Source: UBA4615 sp044371545 (lineage in GTDB: Bacteria > Pseudomonadota > Gammaproteobacteria > Burkholderiales > Burkholderiaceae_E). Taken from it: DNA of 44,866 nucleotides. The position numbers and the translations under genes are program-made. The DNA lies in contig JBILTM010000007.1 of assembly GCA_044371545.1 (NCBI GenBank), forward strand, positions 1 through 44,866. Direction: 5' to 3'. Each line of letters opens with the position of its first letter. Positions within the stretch are counted from its first letter, which is position 1. The notes beneath the pieces were generated by a model that had not been told where the DNA came from, did no database searches, and worked only from the letters and a program-made list of their open reading frames with translations. Below, piece after piece: positions 42,168-44,866 of the stretch.

Positions 42168-43508
42168 ATGACACCTTCCTTCGATCGCGCCAATGCCCAC
42201 GCGCTCGCCGCCCTTGTCGAGGCCGGCCGCAGACGCGACATTGCCGCCTGCGAGGACATCGTCGACGACGCGGGGACGAAGCTCTGGGCCCGCGGCCAGT
42301 CGATCCGTCCGGAACTGATCGAGCGGCTGCTCGTGCGCAAGCTGCGACGGCCGATCGAGCAATGCCTGACCGCCCGCGACGGGATCGCGGCTTCCGACGT
42401 CGTCCGTTGCATCGAGCGCCTTCTGGGAGGCGATCGGTATCTCGCGGCACTGGTGGGCGGCTCGGCGCGCGACGTGCTCGACGTCGCGCGGACCCTGCCG
42501 CTGGACGGCCCGGTGTCGCTGCTGCTCACCGCTGCCGAGGAGGGCGGCCGCGGTTTCGAGCACGCCTGCCTCGGCGCGCTGATCGCCGGCGGCCTCGCGG
42601 CGCGGGCCGGCGTCGGGCAGGCGACGCTGCAGCGGATCGTCCTTGGCGGGCTGCTTCACGACCTGGGCGAGCTCTACGTGAACCCCGAGTACCTCCACAG
42701 CCGCCGCGAGCTGAATCTCGAGGAGTGGCGACATGTCGCCGTCCACCCGCGGATCGGCGCGCTGTTCATCCGCGAGAACACCCGGTACGGCGCGACCATC
42801 GCTTCGATCGTCGACGGCCATCACGAGCGGCAAGACGGCTCCGGCTACCCCGGCCGCGCGACCTCCTCGGCGCTGCGCGACGAGACCGGCTGGGTGATCG
42901 TCGCCGAGACGATGGCCGGCGTGATGAGCGACCCGGTGGCCTCGCCGGCGCGCACGCTGCTCGCGATCGGCCTGGTGTTCGGCGAGTACCCGCTCGCGCC
43001 CGTGGGCCTGGTGGCGAGCGCGCAGCGCCCGTTCCCGATCGAGGCCGACCCGGGCTTCGACCGCGTGGCGGCGCGGGCCGACATCGAAGCGCTGCGCGAC
43101 GCCCTGCGCGGCGCGCACGCGGCGGCCCGCGAGGCCGAGCTGAACGGCGCCGGCGCCGCCGAGCGCCGCAGCCTCTCCCGGCTCGCGCCGCTGCTGCGCA
43201 GGCTCGACCTGGCCTTCGTCTCGAGCGGTGCCGCCCACTTCTTCGAGCTGCTGGGCGCGGCGGCCGAGACCGGCGATGGCGAGGTCGAACTGCAGTTGCG
43301 GCTGGTGCCACGCGAGTTGCGCTGGCGGATGCGCAGCCTCGCGCGCGACGTCGCCCACGACCTCGAGACCTTCACCGACGCTGGCCGGCGCGCGTTCGCG
43401 CCGATGCTCGACGCGTTGCGCGGCGCGTCGCCCGCATCGCCGTCCGCCGCCCCCGGGGCCCCTCCCGACCCGCCCGCCGTCGCTGCGCAATCCGCGACCG
43501 TCGATTGA
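42168..43508 (+). CDS. HD-GYP domain protein (probable cyclic-di-GMP phosphodiesterase)
   Basis: The 446-residue protein has an N-terminal region of unknown fold (1-125) and an HD-GYP domain at about 130-270: GGLLHDLGELYVNPEYL with His164-Asp165, HVAVHPRIGALF, and HHERQDGSGYPGRATSS with His218-His219 and the GYP motif. The metal-binding residues are all present, so c-di-GMP hydrolysis is likely. The rest (about 290-420) is helical and without recognised family, and the end is Pro/Ala-rich. ATG 42168 is chosen because an upstream start at 42075 would add a non-conserved Arg/Ser tail. No ribosome site is clear. Confidence 0.85.
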   Translation: MTPSFDRANAHALAALVEAGRRRDIAACEDIVDDAGTKLWARGQSIRPELIERLLVRKLRRPIEQCLTARDGIAASDVVRCIERLLGGDRYLAALVGGSARDVLDVARTLPLDGPVSLLLTAAEEGGRGFEHACLGALIAGGLAARAGVGQATLQRIVLGGLLHDLGELYVNPEYLHSRRELNLEEWRHVAVHPRIGALFIRENTRYGATIASIVDGHHERQDGSGYPGRATSSALRDETGWVIVAETMAGVMSDPVASPARTLLAIGLVFGEYPLAPVGLVASAQRPFPIEADPGFDRVAARADIEALRDALRGAHAAAREAELNGAGAAERRSLSRLAPLLRRLDLAFVSSGAAHFFELLGAAAETGDGEVELQLRLVPRELRWRMRSLARDVAHDLETFTDAGRRAFAPMLDALRGASPASPSAAPGAPPDPPAVAAQSATVD

Positions 43509-43925
43509 CACCCCCGCGGGGCCCGCCACCGTGGCGGCCTCGCCGCGCCGGCGCAGCGCGCGGGCGCGGATGAACGTGCTGCGCGGGGATCCGCGCAACG
43601 GAGACGCCACGGCCGGCGAGTTCGGGCTGCAGACGCGGTGGCCCGCCCCCGACTCTCCGGACGCGGCGGATGGAGCACCTCGATCGTCTTCCGGGCCTCC
43701 GACGGCACGTTGGGACCCGAAGTGTGCACGAATCGCGATCGCCTGGCGTCGCGTCGGCTCACGATCGGTGCGGTCCTGTGCGGCCCGGGTCGCAACGTGA
43801 GGCTGCTGCTGCGGGCGCTGCGGCTTCCCTTACCCGTCCGATCGCAACATTGCTCGCTGCGACGGGACCCACTCTGCTGAACTTGGCCAACAGCGGGTCG
43901 GGTTCCCCGATGGCAAGCAACGCGT
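43509..43925. other. Gene-free gap; possible remnant of an ELWxxDGTxxGT-type repeat protein
   Basis: A plus-strand frame contains TSIVFRASDGTLGPEV (about 43675-43725), which resembles one unit of the ELWxxDGTxxGT-type repeat seen in large secreted proteins, but it is isolated and quickly loses similarity. Otherwise no gene is seen. From about 43800 onward base composition drops toward the AT-richer segment that holds the next gene. Confidence 0.3.
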
Positions 43926-44411
43926 TCAGTTCGGAAGCGGCTTGTTCAACTCGGGGGCGATGATGTCCACGAACCGGAGGGACTTGTCCAGTCCTGAATT
44001 CACCGACGTTCTGGCGGACTCATCGCAGGCATGCGCTTCTGTGAATCTAACTGCGCTCTGCACCATGTCCTTGACGTATTGGATCGACTCTTCGCTCGAT
44101 CCGGTGATTCTCGTCGCGTTGAGATACGAACGAAACACCAGGCTGTTCTGTTGCAGCGAGCCCTCGAACTCATTCCTTCTGGAAGCGCTCAGGAACCTGC
44201 ATTTCCGTTCCAACGCAAAGCCGAGGACAGACGCCGCGAACACTGATTGAACCGGGTTCTGTCGATATTCGAGGTACCTCGGCGTCGCTGCGGTCTGGGC
44301 GTTCGATGAGACGCAGAGCAAGGCTGTGGCAAGCACGGCCAGGATTCTGCCGCCGTGAACATGTGGCCTCGTGTTGAACGACCGCTTTCGTGAATACCTG
44401 AAGAAGTGCAT
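43926..44411 (-). CDS. Secreted hypothetical protein in an AT-richer segment
   Basis: The 161-residue product has a basic N-terminus (MHFFRYSRKRSFNTRPHVHG), a signal-peptide core (RILAVLATALLCVSSNAQTA, cleavage after SNA near 41) and a helical mature part with two to three cysteines (RKCRFLSASRRNEFEGS; THACDESA-like segment EAHACDESARTSV). I do not recognise a family. The coding region is markedly less GC-rich than the rest of the window and uses rarer codons for such a genome, suggesting recent acquisition. ATG 44411 fits the signal peptide; a longer frame to 44603 has no protein-like content. Confidence 0.65.
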   Translation of the reverse strand: MHFFRYSRKRSFNTRPHVHGGRILAVLATALLCVSSNAQTAATPRYLEYRQNPVQSVFAASVLGFALERKCRFLSASRRNEFEGSLQQNSLVFRSYLNATRITGSSEESIQYVKDMVQSAVRFTEAHACDESARTSVNSGLDKSLRFVDIIAPELNKPLPN

Positions 44412-44571
44412 CAACGGCAGTCTACCGGCCAGTCCGGTTAAATGGAGAGCCCTGGGACAAGGAATCCGTGAGCGGATGACCGCCGGAGCGATGGCGTGCG
44501 CAAAGAGAACCGACATGCGGCACGACGACCATTGCCGCGTAGGCGGTACCGATCCGGCCGATCGCCCGGCT

Positions 44572-44866
44572 TCAGTAGGCGGTCCACCCGCCATCCGTGG
44601 CAAAGATGCCGCCGGTGAAGTTCGACGCCTCGTCGGACAGCAGGAACGCCATCATCGCCACCTGCTCCCAGACCGTGGCGGGGCGATGGTTCCTGTCGGT
44701 GTAGGCCAGGATGCTGTCGATCTTGATCCTGCCCATGGTCGGACCTCGCGCCTGAGCCGCCGCGGCGGCGACCAGTTGTCCTGCTCGCGCGACCATCGGC
44801 GTGTCGGTGGCGGCCATGTTGACCGAGTTGACCCGGATGCCATGGGGGGCGTAGTCGATGGCGGCG
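44572..44866 (-). CDS. Short-chain dehydrogenase/reductase, C-terminal part (runs off window)
   Basis: From the window edge the minus strand reads AIDYAPHGIRVNSVNMAATD, then TPMV, and ends with FLLSDEASNFTGGIFATDGG, WTAY and stop. This is the C-terminal third of a classical SDR: the IRVNSVN strand, the substrate-lid region and the TGG-x-x-x-x-DGG turn. The Ser-Tyr-Lys catalytic residues would lie upstream, outside the window. ATG 44817 is internal and should not be taken as the start. Substrate unknown. Confidence 0.85.
   Translation of the reverse strand, partial: AAIDYAPHGIRVNSVNMAATDTPMVARAGQLVAAAAAQARGPTMGRIKIDSILAYTDRNHRPATVWEQVAMMAFLLSDEASNFTGGIFATDGGWTAY

Overview
The window is about 44.9 kb of very GC-rich DNA. 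Gene content points to a beta-proteobacterium of the Burkholderiales type: a Bug-family periplasmic binding protein without membrane partners, a fused indolepyruvate ferredoxin oxidoreductase, a fused isobutyryl-CoA mutase (IcmF), a CoxLMS-type molybdenum hydroxylase, a PEP-CTERM-like protein and a Tar-class chemoreceptor. This placement is inferred from protein families. No rRNA, tRNA or CRISPR array was seen.

Layout. 1-730 is a scar where a kinase fragment and a LysR fragment meet tail to tail. 801-2841 holds tartrate dehydrogenase and a Bug protein that has lost its start. 2900-4135 holds a VapBC toxin-antitoxin pair with a perfect 25-bp operator and a CYTH-domain protein. 4218-15588 is mostly core metabolism: indolepyruvate oxidoreductase with a divergent Lrp regulator, enoyl-CoA hydratase, Ada, thiolase, a secreted Gln-Thr repeat protein and a TonB receptor. 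15669-19224 holds a 24-bp perfect palindrome and icmF, which is cut by one in-frame TAA. 19549-20238 is a PEP-CTERM-like protein. 20240-22275 is a graveyard of gene ends: an IcmF C-terminus, a LysR C-terminus, a glyoxalase C-terminus and an IS91-type transposase remnant.

22276-36930 is the most coherent accessory block. It contains hydantoinase/oxoprolinase HyuA and HyuB, a three-subunit molybdenum hydroxylase, an SsuA/THI5-type ABC importer, a RutR-like TetR regulator, a cupin, an aldehyde dehydrogenase and an alpha/beta hydrolase. Two RutR-like palindromes (TTGACT-N4-NGTCAA class) sit in its two divergent promoter regions. This looks like one regulon for uptake and breakdown of a small N-heterocycle or cyclic amide. 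The substrate is unknown; the operator similarity hints at a pyrimidine-like compound.

37019-40334 is a second mosaic of broken genes: a nucleoside deoxyribosyltransferase start, a winged-helix/hydrolase gene frameshifted by a CCGGG repeat, a chemoreceptor without its first membrane helix, and PepN and IS5-type fragments. The window ends with GltS, an HD-GYP protein, an AT-richer secreted orphan and a partial short-chain dehydrogenase. The many sharp joins between unrelated gene ends suggest repeated deletion and IS activity, but misassembly must be excluded.
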